64,000 nucleotides of DNA from Lepidostoma basale (lineage: Eukaryota; Arthropoda; Insecta; Trichoptera; Lepidostomatidae): assembly GCA_022606425.2 (NCBI GenBank), contig JAHDVF020001020.1, positions 62,001-126,000 of the forward strand, read 5' to 3'. The notes under the pieces are model-generated. The model saw only the letters and a program-made list of their open reading frames with translations. It ran no database searches and was not told the origin of the DNA. Shown here in pieces: positions 55,316 through 64,000 of the stretch. The position numbers and the translations under genes were made by a program. The first letter of the stretch is position 1. Every line of letters begins with the position of its first letter.

Positions 55316-55935
55316 GCTTAATTAATGTTTTATTTGCATTGAGATTTTTTGATATATAGTATTAAAACAAGGTTAATTCCTTCTATGGATTCATAATGGA
55401 ATACCTTTGGAGAAATACTGTAGTATTACAATACTTTTTTGCTCACAACACGTCCTTCATCTGTATAAAGTATATTTTTAATAACAAAATATAAATAAAA
55501 ATGAAAGTTAGTTTATATCCAATTTCATCAGAGCATAACGACTGTATTTAATTAATAAAAGAATGATTATACTCGTACGTAAATATTTATCTAGTACAGA
55601 TATTGAAAATCTATTTGATGGTATCAGCGAATACAATTATTAAATTTCAATAGACGTGACATTAGCTGGCAATATGTTTGTTAAATAATAATGACCGCGC
55701 GCGGCCTCGGTTCTATTTACATAGTTAATTAAGGGATTAACGAATAACACATTTCCAATTTGGATTAGAATCCAGAAACTACCACGGTGAAAACATGTCG
55801 CAAAGTGGGAATACGCTCTCACCGAAGATACCACCAATATCCAGGGCCGGCTTTAGTAGATAATTACGATAAAAATGGAAAAAAATGCACATTTGCAAAA
55901 ATACCTGTTTATAATGTTAAAAAATATCTAAATAT
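55316..55935. other. Unassigned interval
   Basis: No feature was recognised; GACCGCGCGCGGCCTCGG at 55692 is a short GC-rich palindromic patch. Confidence 0.3.
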
Positions 55936-56435
55936 AACGATGTTTCCGACCCTTATGTATGGAAGCGAAGCATGGAACTGGCAAAAGAAGGATGAAAGTA
56001 GAATAAATGCAGTAGAAATGAGATCTCTTAGACGAATGTGTGGATACTCTGTGTATGTTAGAGTGTCGAATGAAAATATAAGAAGTGAATGCGGTGCGAA
56101 TGATGGTGTCATGAACAAATAATGAAAGGATCATTAAGATGGTTTGGACATATGGAAAGCATGAATGAAGAAAGAATGGTAAAAAAATTACATGTTAATG
56201 ATGTAAATGGAACCAGAAATAGAGGAAGACCGAGGAAAACGTGGCACGATCAAATAAATCAAATATTGAATGTCGGCCATGGAGGAGTCAGAGAAATCGA
56301 CGCGCGTGCATGACACGATGTATGAATATTGAGGAATCGAGAGAAATATGTCAGGAAATAAAAGTGTGGCAGTCCATTCTTTCTGCCTACCTCTCCGGGG
56401 AGACGGCGTGATGGTTAGTTAGTTAGTTAGGTAGT
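55936..56435 (+). mobile_element. LINE-A copy (subfamily 2, GTTA tail)
   Basis: It starts at TTTCCGACCCTTATGTATGG and encodes MYGSEAWNWQKKDESRINAV, CGYSVYVRVSNENIRSECGA, then a one-base loss at 56119 and GSLRWFGHMESMNEERMVKK, TRNRGRPRKTWHDQINQILN. It ends GATGGTTAGTTAGTTAGTTAG. One of the best preserved tails. Confidence 0.9.
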
Positions 56436-56762
56436 TTCTTTAACTACTTTCACTTTTGTCATAATTTCGACAGCGACCGGTTTCGCCAAGCTTGCTTTCA
56501 TCGACAAACTAGTGAAACTGTTACATACTTACTATTTTATATACATACAGATCAGGGATGGTAAAAATGATTTTATACAAAAATATTAATGTAAAAATTA
56601 AATTAAATTCAGTAAATTTTATATATGTTATTAATTTAAAGATTATTTTTGTACAGAATCATGTTAACCACCTCTGATCTGTTCATATATAAAGGAGTAA
56701 TTTTGTTACAGGGGCACCAGTCTGTCGATACCTGGCGAAGCCGGTCGCTGTTGAAATAATTT
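56432..56762. repeat. Family A ribozyme-like repeat with a 210-base loop
   Basis: The left arm TTAACTACTTTCACTTTTGT..CGACAGCGACCGGTTTCGCC (56448-56489) faces the right core CTGTCGATACCTGGCGAAGC and CGGTCGCTGTTGAAATAATT (56728 on). The loop holds a separate inverted pair (ATACAGATCAGGGATGG / CCACCTCTGATCTGTTC), probably another small insertion. Confidence 0.7.
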
Positions 56763-56871
56763 ATATATAATTTTAAATACAAGAAATGAAAGGGTATTGT
56801 CACAGTTCATATAAATTCCTCATTAAGTTAATTCCTAAATAGTAAGTCTTTTCATTTGTTACTTTAGTTTA

Positions 56872-56945
56872 TTGTAACACCTGATGATGCCAACATCGGT
56901 TAGCGAAACAGCTGTCGCGACAAAGTAAATAAAAAGGCGGGGTAG
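56872..56945 (+). repeat. Family D ribozyme-like repeat, right arm
   Basis: Begins TGTAACAC and holds the core given separately. The outer block TTTCGGCCAAAACAATGGAC lies 430 bases on (57372), so the element is split or followed by an insertion. Confidence 0.65.
56880..56917 (+). ncRNA. Hammerhead-like ribozyme core (family D)
   Basis: CTGATGA plus T (56881-56888), hairpin GCCAACATCGGTTAGC (56889-56904, one mismatch), GAAA (56905-56908) and palindrome ACAGCTGT (56908-56915), then C 56916. All invariant hammerhead core letters are present. Stem I is poor: only C 56880 with G 56917 pairs next to the core. Activity is uncertain. Confidence 0.35.
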
Positions 56946-58134
56946 CCTTTCACATTGTGTTAAAAAGATGTTCTGCTTAATGCTTAATAAACATAAATCT
57001 TTATAGATGGCGTTAGTATGTAGATTGTATAGGTTAATCTTAGAGATTAACATATATAATCAATCTTCATAGATGGCGAATTGAAACTGACATGTAAATT
57101 CTGGTGTTGGACTTTAACATATATACAACTTCCAAAAATTTGTCCGATATGGTCATAAGAAAGGTGGAATGGGGATAATTGTAATTACATAAAGCGTGCG
57201 CTTAACCCAACCAATGACAGGTCATCAGTCCTGTAAACACCTTGATCAACCATATTCAGTTTCCAATTTGCATTTTCGGCTCTATTGAGATACAATTAAA
57301 TCATGAAAAATAAATTGTTATATTATAACAGTGTTTTAAATTTTGACAGTAATAATGTTGAAGTATCAAAGTGTTTCGGCCAAAACAATGGACTATTTAC
57401 ATTATTTAATTTAAAAAAATAAATATTGGGCGCAAAGATAGACGGTGAAATTCGGCCCTGCTTGCCCTTAACCGAGAGGTGTATAGATAATTAAGAGCCC
57501 AGTGCCACTAATTGAGAATTGGCGTATCTTGAATGGTCTATCTGTAACGAGGTATCTGAAATGGAGCATCGCCGGCGGTAACTGATTGGGTAACGAGATT
57601 TCAAAATAATAATCATATTACTTTCCTTCTACCTTTCCTCCGTTCAGCGTAGACTATCTAAAGACGATTCTGTAGACACTGGAGCACCACAGTATCAGGA
57701 TGTGTCAATAATTGCGTTAATTAGATCGAATAATATGGCGGGACTATGTGAGATAATTATGGACTCGTACATAAAATAAACAGTAAATTTATTGAAGCGC
57801 AGAAAATTATTATATGGCAATGATTCCTAACTTGTAAGTGAGCCGTACCCTTTTGAATCCGATACTAGGTCTCCGCACCCCATTGAAAAATGTGTTTCGA
57901 TTTTTTAATTTAGAAAAATCCATTTTTAGAAAGTTATTAGTTTAAAAAAATTATTTAATTGACGAATTTTTTTTATGTTATTCTTAGTTTAGGCATATTT
58001 ATATATTTTTTACAAAAAACTCATAACCTAATTTTTGTATGAGCATCAATACTCCAACAACGCGTTATTCTAATAACGCAGTCCCGACTTTTGCGACTAC
58101 TGTAGTTTTCAAATATTTTTTTATCAAAAATTTA
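56946..58134. other. Unassigned interval
   Basis: Contains the family D outer block at 57345-57400 and a less AT-rich part (57430-57620) with no recognised frame. Confidence 0.3.
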
Positions 58135-58720
58135 ACTAACTAACTAACTTACCATCACGCCGTCTCCCCGGAGGGGTAGGCAGAAAGAATGGAACGCCAC
58201 ACTGTTCTGTCCTGACATACGTCTTTCGCTTCCTCTACATTCATACATCTTGTCATGCACGCACGTCGATTTTTCCGACTCCTCACGTGACCGACATTCA
58301 ATATTTGATTGATTTGATCGTACCACGTTTTCCTCGGCCTTCCTCTATTTCTAGCTCCGTTCAAGCCGTTTACATATACCTTCTTTACCATTCTGTCTTC
58401 ACTGATTCTTTCCAAGTGTCCAAACCATCTTAATGACCCTTTCCTTATTTTGTTCATAACACTTTCATTCGCACCACATTCACTTCTTATACTTGCATTT
58501 GTCACTCTATCATATACAGATTTGCCACATTCGTCTTAGAGATCTCATTTCTACTGCATTTATTCTACTTTCATCCTTCTTTTGCCAGTTCCATGCTTCA
58601 CTTCCATACATAAGGGTCGGCACAACAACACCATTGTGCACTGCCATCTTAGCTTTTTTGGATAGGCTTTTGTTTGCGATGACAACTTTAAGTGCACCAT
58701 TTATTCTGATATTCAAAAAT
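58135..58720 (-). mobile_element. LINE-A copy (subfamily 2, GTTA tail)
   Basis: The tail AACTAACTAACTAACTTACC is at 58135-58153. Minus frames 58716-58510 (NGALKVVIANKSLSKKAKMA, VVVPTLMYGSEAWNWQKKDE) and 58505-58155 (TNASIRSECGANESVMNKIR, SLRWFGHLERISEDRMVKKV, RRACMTRCMNVEEAKDVCQD) differ by one base near 58508. The second frame is open to the natural stop. Well preserved. Confidence 0.9.
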
Positions 58721-58854
58721 TTAATAAATAATATTTAATCATTTAAATAGTTAGGGGTTTCTTCCGCACCTCCGAAAATACCTTCCTGCACTTCCAGGGG
58801 TGCGGGCACCACAGGTAAAGAACCACTGTTATATGGTATTAACAAAAAAATAAT

Positions 58855-59010
58855 ACATTTAATTATCTGTTTTCAAGATTTTTTTAAAATATTATATATG
58901 AGACTGATATGTTTCAAATTTCTAAGAATTATATAATTCCTTAGTAACGGAAACATGTTCCCATAAAATACACAAAAACTTTTTTAGACAACAGGCATTT
59001 TCATTCATTT
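58855..59010. repeat. Family C ribozyme-like repeat, degraded
   Basis: GACTGATATGTTTCAAATTT, TTCCTTAGTAACGGAAACAT and CAACAGGCATTTTCATTCAT keep the order of parts only. Confidence 0.5.
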
Positions 59011-59124
59011 GAAAAATGATATACTCGTAAGTTAGAATATTGATTATTTAATATGAATGTAATCGTATATTTTTTAAGTCTTAAGTATTATTGTTTCAAG
59101 TGACAAGTTTCGCATATTAAAAAA

Positions 59125-59305
59125 AATTGATACGAATAAAAACATGCGTTTTATAGAAGTTTTATTACATTTTATGGGAATGACAAGTTTCACTTTGCTA
59201 AGGCATTATCAAATGTCAAATGTGTTTCAGAGTTAATTAAAATGTATTTGATAATGCCTTCGCAAGGCAAAACATGAATGTTCCATATAAAATGAGTATA
59301 ATATA
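59125..59305. repeat. Palindromic ribozyme-like repeat, family C
   Basis: TGATACGAATAAAAACATGC, TTTTATGGGAATGACAAGTT and TGCTAAGGCATTATCAAATG face TTTGATAATGCCTTCGCAAG and GCAAAACATGAATGTTCC. The hairpin is a perfect GCCTT-CGC-AAGGC. Confidence 0.75.
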
Positions 59306-59318
59306 ACATATAAATGAG

Positions 59319-59575
59319 ACGACCTTCGTGGCAGAGTGGTTACGAGCTCTGACTTCCATGTTGAAGGTCCTGGGTTCGATTCCCGGCGATGGCAGTGTGA
59401 TTGTTACACTGTCTGGTCTGGTGTAGAATTCACGTGACAATAAAATGGCGATAGATTGGCTACCTCTCACATGTCACGAGAATCAATATAATAGCTAAAA
59501 AATAAAAATTGTACACAGTAATTGGGTCCAAACGACCTGTTGTGTACATAAAAAAAAAAAAAAAATAATAATAAT
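59319..59575 (+). mobile_element. tRNA-derived SINE, tail type A, full-length reference copy
   Basis: GACCTTCGTGGCAGAGTGGT starts at 59321; box A GTGGCAGAGTGG is at 59329-59340 and box B GGTTCGATTCC at 59373-59383, 33 bases apart. The body has TGTGATTGTTACACTG and GTGTAGAATTCACGTGACAA. Tail A (GTACACAGTAATTGGGTCCA, ACGACCTGTTGTGTACAT) ends in A15 then (AAT)n. A Pol III promoter with an A-rich end is the mark of a retroposed SINE. It depends on LINE enzymes in trans. Confidence 0.95.
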
Positions 59576-59589
59576 AAAAATAATAATTA

Positions 59590-59760
59590 AACTTCTAGAA
59601 AACAGACGTTTTCTTTTGTATTTATTATTATGACATGTTTCGCCTTCCTGATGCCACTATTGAGTGTTATTTGATGGTGTCTTTTTCAGCAAAATAAAAC
59701 AAGTCACTTCCATAAAATTCAATAAGACTTCTAGAAAACCGACATCAGTAATCCTTAAAA
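59590..59760. repeat. Family C ribozyme-like repeat
   Basis: TTCTAGAAAACAGACGTTTT is followed by an inverted left core CATGTTTCGCCTTCCTGATG, then a loop and AAACAAGTCACTTCCATAAA with ACTTCTAGAAAACCGACATC. Confidence 0.6.
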
Positions 59761-60504
59761 AAATAAACACGTTTTTGTGAGTGCGCCTAGAGAAAACAAT
59801 GAATTTTGTTTCTTGTATGCGGGTTACGTTCTAAGAACCCGAGATAAGTAGGTCTGTAGATTTCGAGGAATCATTTGTTATAGAGCGAAAAATATTACCG
59901 AAGCAATATCTGTCAGGCTCGTTAGTAGTTTGGCGCTTGGAAAGAATATTTGAGAAGAGTTTTTCACGGCTAACTTCGAGGGTAACTTTACGAAATCAAA
60001 ATATTTATTAACTTCCAGTTACGACCTACTTGCGTACCCGCATTTCAGCGGTTAGGGCATAGAGCTCGGAGAACACCTGTGTTATGTGAGTGGTGCTATA
60101 ATATAAAGCGGATTCGAGCCATCGCGGGAAACTTTCCGCGGATGAATTTTAAAGCCAAATGACGAGATTCAAAAAGTTTGTTAAATCAGGCGCGAAAGTT
60201 TGAGACAAAGGAAAAAATTGGCTGGCGAAGTGCGCGAAAACATGCTAAGTGATCCGCTGGAAGATATGCGAGAGGCGTTATCTTTGTGATTATTCTGTAA
60301 ATTTGGTATCACTTTCTCTCCGAGCAAAGTGCGGGGCGTGAAATGCTGATAGAAAATACACGGAAAATTTATTCACACGCACTTTGAAATTTCAATGTTT
60401 TACAAATATAAGAAGCAAGAATCACAATCAAATTTTCTACAATTGTATTTAAATTTTAGGTTTTATTACCTTGTTTTTGATAATCAAGCATGTTAACATA
60501 GTGC
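59761..60504. other. Unassigned, apparently low-repeat interval
   Basis: 59800-60350 is less AT-rich than average, shows no relatives in the window and has no convincing frame. It might be single-copy sequence. Confidence 0.3.
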
Positions 60505-60705
60505 GGTATTCGTGGGAGAGTGGCAAGAGCTATGACTGCCGCATCGAAGGTCCCGAGTTTCATTCCCGCCGATGATCGTGAAAAAATCACGCTTCCCTGT
60601 AGTCCGAAAGAATTTACGTAACAATAAAAATAGCGATAGATTAACTACCTATCATATGTTATAAAAATCAATAAATAATAAAAATTGGATATAATTGCAA
60701 GGTCC
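60505..60705 (+). mobile_element. tRNA-derived SINE, diverged, tail A lost
   Basis: TATTCGTGGGAGAGTGGCAA, GAAGGTCCCGAGTTTCATTC (box B decayed), AATTTACGTAACAATAAAAA, TAGCGATAGATTAACTACCT, ending in AATAATAAAAATTGGATATA. LINE-A begins directly after it. Confidence 0.75.
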
Positions 60706-61175
60706 ATTCCGAGAATGGACCGCCACACTACTCTATCCTGGCAAACCTCTCTAGTTTCCTCCATATTCATACAACAAGTCATACACGCACGTCGATTCCT
60801 CCGACTTCTAACATGACCAAACTTTAAAATTTGATTAATTTGATCATGCAATGTTTTCCTCGGTCTGCCTCGATTCCGTACCCCATTCACATCATTAACG
60901 TATACTTTCTAAACCATTCTTTCTCTATCCATGCGTTCCATATGTCCGAACCAACGCAGCGATTTTTTCATAATTTTGTTCATAATACCTTCTTCCGCTC
61001 TACATTCTTTTCATATAACAGTATTTGAGATTTTGTCGTATATTGTTCAACCACACATACGTCTTAGGGACTTCATCTTTACCGCATTTATTCTGCTTTC
61101 ATCCTTCTTCTGCGAGTTCTATGCTTCCCTTCCATACACTAGTGATGGAACCAGAACTCCATTGAAAAAGAAGAT
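60695..61175 (-). mobile_element. LINE-A copy (subfamily 1)
   Basis: Minus frame 60890-60645 has MNGVRNRGRPRKTLHDQINQ, ILKFGHVRSRRNRRACMTCC. Upstream parts (LRWFGHMERMD, RTIYDKISNTVI) are in other frames. The 3' tip after CAGTCC is missing and fuses to SINE sequence. Confidence 0.85.
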
Positions 61176-61394
61176 ATCTTATTTATTTGAATAAGGAATT
61201 TGTCATCATTGATAAAGCAAAAAACATTATTAGTTAAAAGAAAGTTCTATAATCATTATATGATATAAAAAATATTAATGAAAGTGCAAAATAAAAATAT
61301 TGTTATGACAGGAAATATAAGGGACAAATAAATTATGTTCAAAACACCATTCATGCTAACAGATATGGGATTTTGCACCTAACATGGTGGGAAA

Positions 61395-61552
61395 AGTTTA
61401 AGGGAAACATATCAATCAAACGACGTCAGAACTCCTGCCTAAAATACCTTCGAAGATGGTAAGTTAGACATCTGCCCACATCCTTATCGGCTGCTACCCG
61501 GATTATTATAATCAACTGGATCACCGAGGGGTCGTGAAAAGAAGAAGAAGTA
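61395..61552 (+). mobile_element. LINE 3' tip with (GAA)n
   Basis: AAACGACGTCAGAACTCCTG, TCTGCCCACATCCTTATCGG, GGATCACCGAGGGGTCGTGA, AAAGAAGAAGAAG. The family differs from LINE-A to LINE-E. Confidence 0.6.
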
Positions 61553-62085
61553 AAACTAACTAACTAACCATCACGCCGTCTCCCGGAAAGGGTAGGCAGA
61601 AAGAATGGACTGCCACAATTTTCTTTCCTGACATATTTCTCTTGATTCCTCAACAATCATACATCGTGTCATGCACGCGCGTCGATATCTGACTCCTCAC
61701 ATGGCCGACTTTCAATATTTGATTTATTTGATCGTGCCACGTTTTCCTCGGTCTTCCTCTTTTTCTGGTTCCATTTACATAATATAATTTTATTTTTTTC
61801 TTCATTCATTCTTTCCATGTGTCCAAACCATCTTAATGATCCTTTCATTATTTTGTTCATAACACCATCATTCGCACCGCATTCACTTCTTATATTTTCA
61901 TTCGACACTCTATCATACATAGAGTATTTACCCATTCGTCTAAGAGATCTCATTTCTACTGCATTTATTGTACTTTCATCCTTCTTTTGCCAGTTCCATG
62001 CTTCGCTTCCATACATAAGGGTCGGTAGAAGAACACCGTTGTGCACTGCCGTTCTAGCTTTTTTGGATAGTTTTAGAAAAAGTTA
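61553..62085 (-). mobile_element. LINE-A copy (subfamily 2, GTTA tail)
   Basis: The tail AACTAACTAACTAACCATCA starts at 61555. The minus frame 62046-61669 reads HNGVLLPTLMYGSEAWNWQK, KYSMYDRVSNENIRSECGAN, SLRWFGHMERMNEEKNKI. Some 15 bases in the KLYVNDVN part are altered. It abuts the (GAA)n tail of 61395-61552. Confidence 0.88.
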
Positions 62086-62098
62086 AGAAGAATAATAC

Positions 62099-62129
62099 TT
62101 TTATTATTATTATTATTATTATTATTATC
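62099..62129. repeat. (ATT)n microsatellite
   Basis: Ten perfect ATT units directly 5' of the LINE-A copy. Confidence 0.9.
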
Positions 62130-62642
62130 TTTGTTAAAAGAAGAGCTAGGGAAATCCGAAAAATCTGCACGTTAATAAATTAAAAATAAAACAGTATTTT
62201 TTAATTAAATTAAGTTTTCATTCTATCTTTGGAATATAATAAGAATACATTGTATTATAATATAGAATATTGTGATATTGTAATGCTCAGGTAATATTTT
62301 CCAACCAAACAACTTCTTTATTTAAATAACAAAAGATCGTTCCACACTCAAAATACAACAGAAAGCCATCCTCTCAAAAAAGCTCCGTCTTTCATAAACG
62401 GAAAGCTTCTTAAAAGTGTAAAATAGTGTTTACTTACTAACAAAGATGCCCCAGCTTTTGTAATAAGCTAAAAATTTCCACGGGAAAATGTTGTATTATT
62501 TAAAACAGAATTACTTTTGTTGAATATACAAATTAATTCAGTAGTATTCATGGACATATAAAATATATTTATGGCATCATATATAAAATTATATATTTTA
62601 GTTTTAGACAGACTTAATGTGTTAATAATGTGAAATTCTATA
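62130..62642. other. Unassigned AT-rich interval
   Basis: No gene or repeat was recognised. A 75-codon frame at 62695-62468 (-) is likely chance. Confidence 0.3.
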
Positions 62643-63953
62643 GGGTTAAAGTGGGATAGATGCCACACTTTTTGAAAAATACGATTTTTCGACAAACTTA
62701 TGAATTAAACTATCTGATACTTATGTGGCGTTTAGTTTACCTATTATATAATATTGTGCATGTGTAAAAAGTATAGTATTTATTGTGTTTTTTTTGTAAG
62801 AAATTATTTTCGAAACCCCTATGAATGAGGATAGATGCCTACTCTATGGGATAGATGCCTCACTGTTATTTTGACTGGTGGGATAGTTGCCTCATGAAAT
62901 CAGTTAAAACAATATTTTTAATGTATTATTTTATTTTGTCACAATTATGTCACAATCATTTTTGGCCCTTAAAACTTACATTATAATTCAGTTTAGCAAT
63001 TTTATACCTAATATTTTATAAGATAGTTTTTTTTTCATTTGCAAAAGTTTAGCCCGTCTACATTGATTACAGATATTTCCGTACAAAGTGCAATTCTTGA
63101 AGCCACTTCCTGCACATAATACGAGTACATTGTATCCAATCTACCTTAGATTTAGTTTTCCGGTAATTTTCAAAACATTCCACGCATTCATGGTCACTTT
63201 CTTCATCTTCATCACTATCTTCTGAAACTACTCTAGGTCTTTTTTTGACAGTAATGAAGTTATCTTCACTTCAGATAAGGTACGTTGTTTGCTATTTTTG
63301 CATAACAAGCGTGGGTTGGCTTTACCTTTAACTTTATTTTCCTTCGCAGAAATATTTTCTTTAGTGGTCAGTAGGTACTGCAGCCGATTGCTTGCCTCTC
63401 TTGTATAATGGCATATAGCGTTTTTAAGAACATCTTCGGTCCATATGGCTCTTGGTCTTGCTCTTCCAATTTTGCGTACGTATTTGCGTGGCATTGCTGG
63501 AAAATAAAAATGCTGAATTAGTATGGGATAGATGCCCCTAAGGGCAACTATACTCACGAGGACTGGGGCATCTATCCTTTTTGGAGGGGATAGACGCCTT
63601 TAAATATATAAAATAAGTTAACTGAAAAAAATACTAAATCACAGTACAATCTTTGCATTTAGTGAATACATTGATCGTAAACATATTAATATTATCACTT
63701 ACCTCATACGCTCAAAAGTTCCGAGCGAAATGATTAAGTAGGAAATCGAAATCCAGCAATCGTTCGAGCGTAATCACCTATTTAACAAGTTTCTCACTCA
63801 CACGACCGTCACAACGCGATGCACTGGGCACCCTGGCGGAGAGTGGGGTAGAGCTTTGTTATAAAGTCAAAATCGGCAGTGTAATAGTTATGGATGTCTC
63901 GATATGATAATCGTGGCATCTATCCCCCTGCGGCATCTATCCCACTTTTACCC
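62643..63953 (-). mobile_element. pogo-like DNA transposon, internally deleted, with repeated 12-mer
   Basis: The ends GGGTTAAAGTGGGATAGATG (62643) and the complement of CATCTATCCCACTTTTACCC (63953) form a 22-bp inverted repeat, with TA outside (62641-62642 and 63954-63955). GGGATAGATGCC or a one- or two-base variant occurs about nine times on both strands (62653, 62829, 62848, 62881, 63525, 63566, 63587, 63914, 63932). The two coding ends of a pogo-type transposase remain, but its central DDE domain is missing. Confidence 0.85.
63228..63494 (-). pseudogene. pogo-like transposase N-terminal piece (psq-type HTH)
   Basis: The frame on the minus strand starts at ATG 63494: MPRKYVRKIGRARPRAIWTE, then DVLKNAICHYTREASNRLQ. 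MPRxYxRK followed by a W-T-E-D-x-L-K-x-A helix is the standard start of pogo/jerky-like transposases, whose psq-type helix-turn-helix binds the inverted repeats. TTTTATTTTCCAG lies 2-3 bases before the ATG and may be a splice acceptor. The later helices and the DDE nuclease are absent; the frame instead runs into KANPRLLCKNSKQRT and stops at 63228. In the next frame (63270-63020 region) codons for VVSEDSDEDEESDHECVEC and DWIQCTRIMCRKW form the C-terminal Zn-finger typical of insect pogo-like proteins. The gene therefore keeps its two ends, joined by deletion or an intron. Confidence 0.7.
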
Positions 63954-64000
63954 TAATGATTATTTTTTTATGAAACAATTTTTTTCAATGTTTTTACGAC

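Noticed and set aside
59321..59395. Possible tRNA genes at SINE heads and at 14225-14310 and 52635-52715
   Set aside because: A and B boxes are present but the acceptor and anticodon arms do not pair convincingly and each is part of a dispersed repeat.
61817..62086. Antisense frames rich in S, F, L and I (for example CPNHLNDPFIILFITPSF, also at 26150, 53620, 55909 and 58493)
   Set aside because: They are reverse-strand shadows of LINE-A coding sequence, recurring because LINE-A recurs.

Overview
The window looks like AT-rich, non-coding insect DNA, most probably lepidopteran. This is inferred from the mix of repeats: LINEs with short microsatellite tails, a tRNA-derived SINE, a Mos1-like mariner, and pogo-like and piggyBac-like elements. 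I recognise no host protein gene and no standard tRNA or rRNA gene. Almost every open reading frame is a decayed piece of a transposable element or its antisense shadow.

The commonest repeat is a non-LTR retrotransposon, called LINE-A here (probably RTE-like). About 25 pieces are present on both strands, nearly all 5'-truncated and ending at a shared 3' end. Two subfamilies can be told apart by coding sequence and by 3' tail, (GTTT)n or (GTTA)n. The longest copy (52738-53935, +) runs from RT motif A through the YADD box to the C terminus. Other LINE families (LINE-B with a BovB-like C terminus, LINE-D, LINE-E, and several with (GAA)n tails) occur as 0.1-0.5 kb 3' ends. A CR1/Jockey-like LINE gives the 274-codon RT fragment at 19217-20041 (-).

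Other layers are: a SINE with two alternative 3' tails; a mariner with perfect 30-bp inverted repeats and one in-frame stop at 31817-33097, sitting inside a (TA)n microsatellite; an internally deleted pogo-like element at 62643-63953; MITEs at 8976-9237 (unassigned), 20823-21020 (piggyBac-like) and 46593-46918 (pogo-like); and two long-TIR elements, each carrying a tRNA-like Pol III box pair and a LINE (13645-14476 and 51851-54034).

The most unusual signal is a set of about eight families of palindromic repeats, with at least 25 copies or arms. Each arm carries the same layout: a CTGANGA-like string plus one base, a short hairpin, GAAA, a self-complementary AC...GT block, then C or T. This resembles a hammerhead ribozyme core with a tiny palindromic stem III. 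In the best copies (1999-2061 minus, 5276-5316 plus, 17731-17768 minus) bases that could form stem I are also present. Self-cleavage is inferred, not shown.

Nested insertions give a relative history. At 18650-20330 a CR1/Jockey LINE sits in a SINE that sits in LINE-A. At 15805-16720 a LINE-E copy with an 11-bp target duplication sits in LINE-A. At 46185-46995 and 8752-9312 MITEs interrupt LINE-A. LINE-A is therefore an old resident, and DNA elements, SINEs and other LINEs came later.
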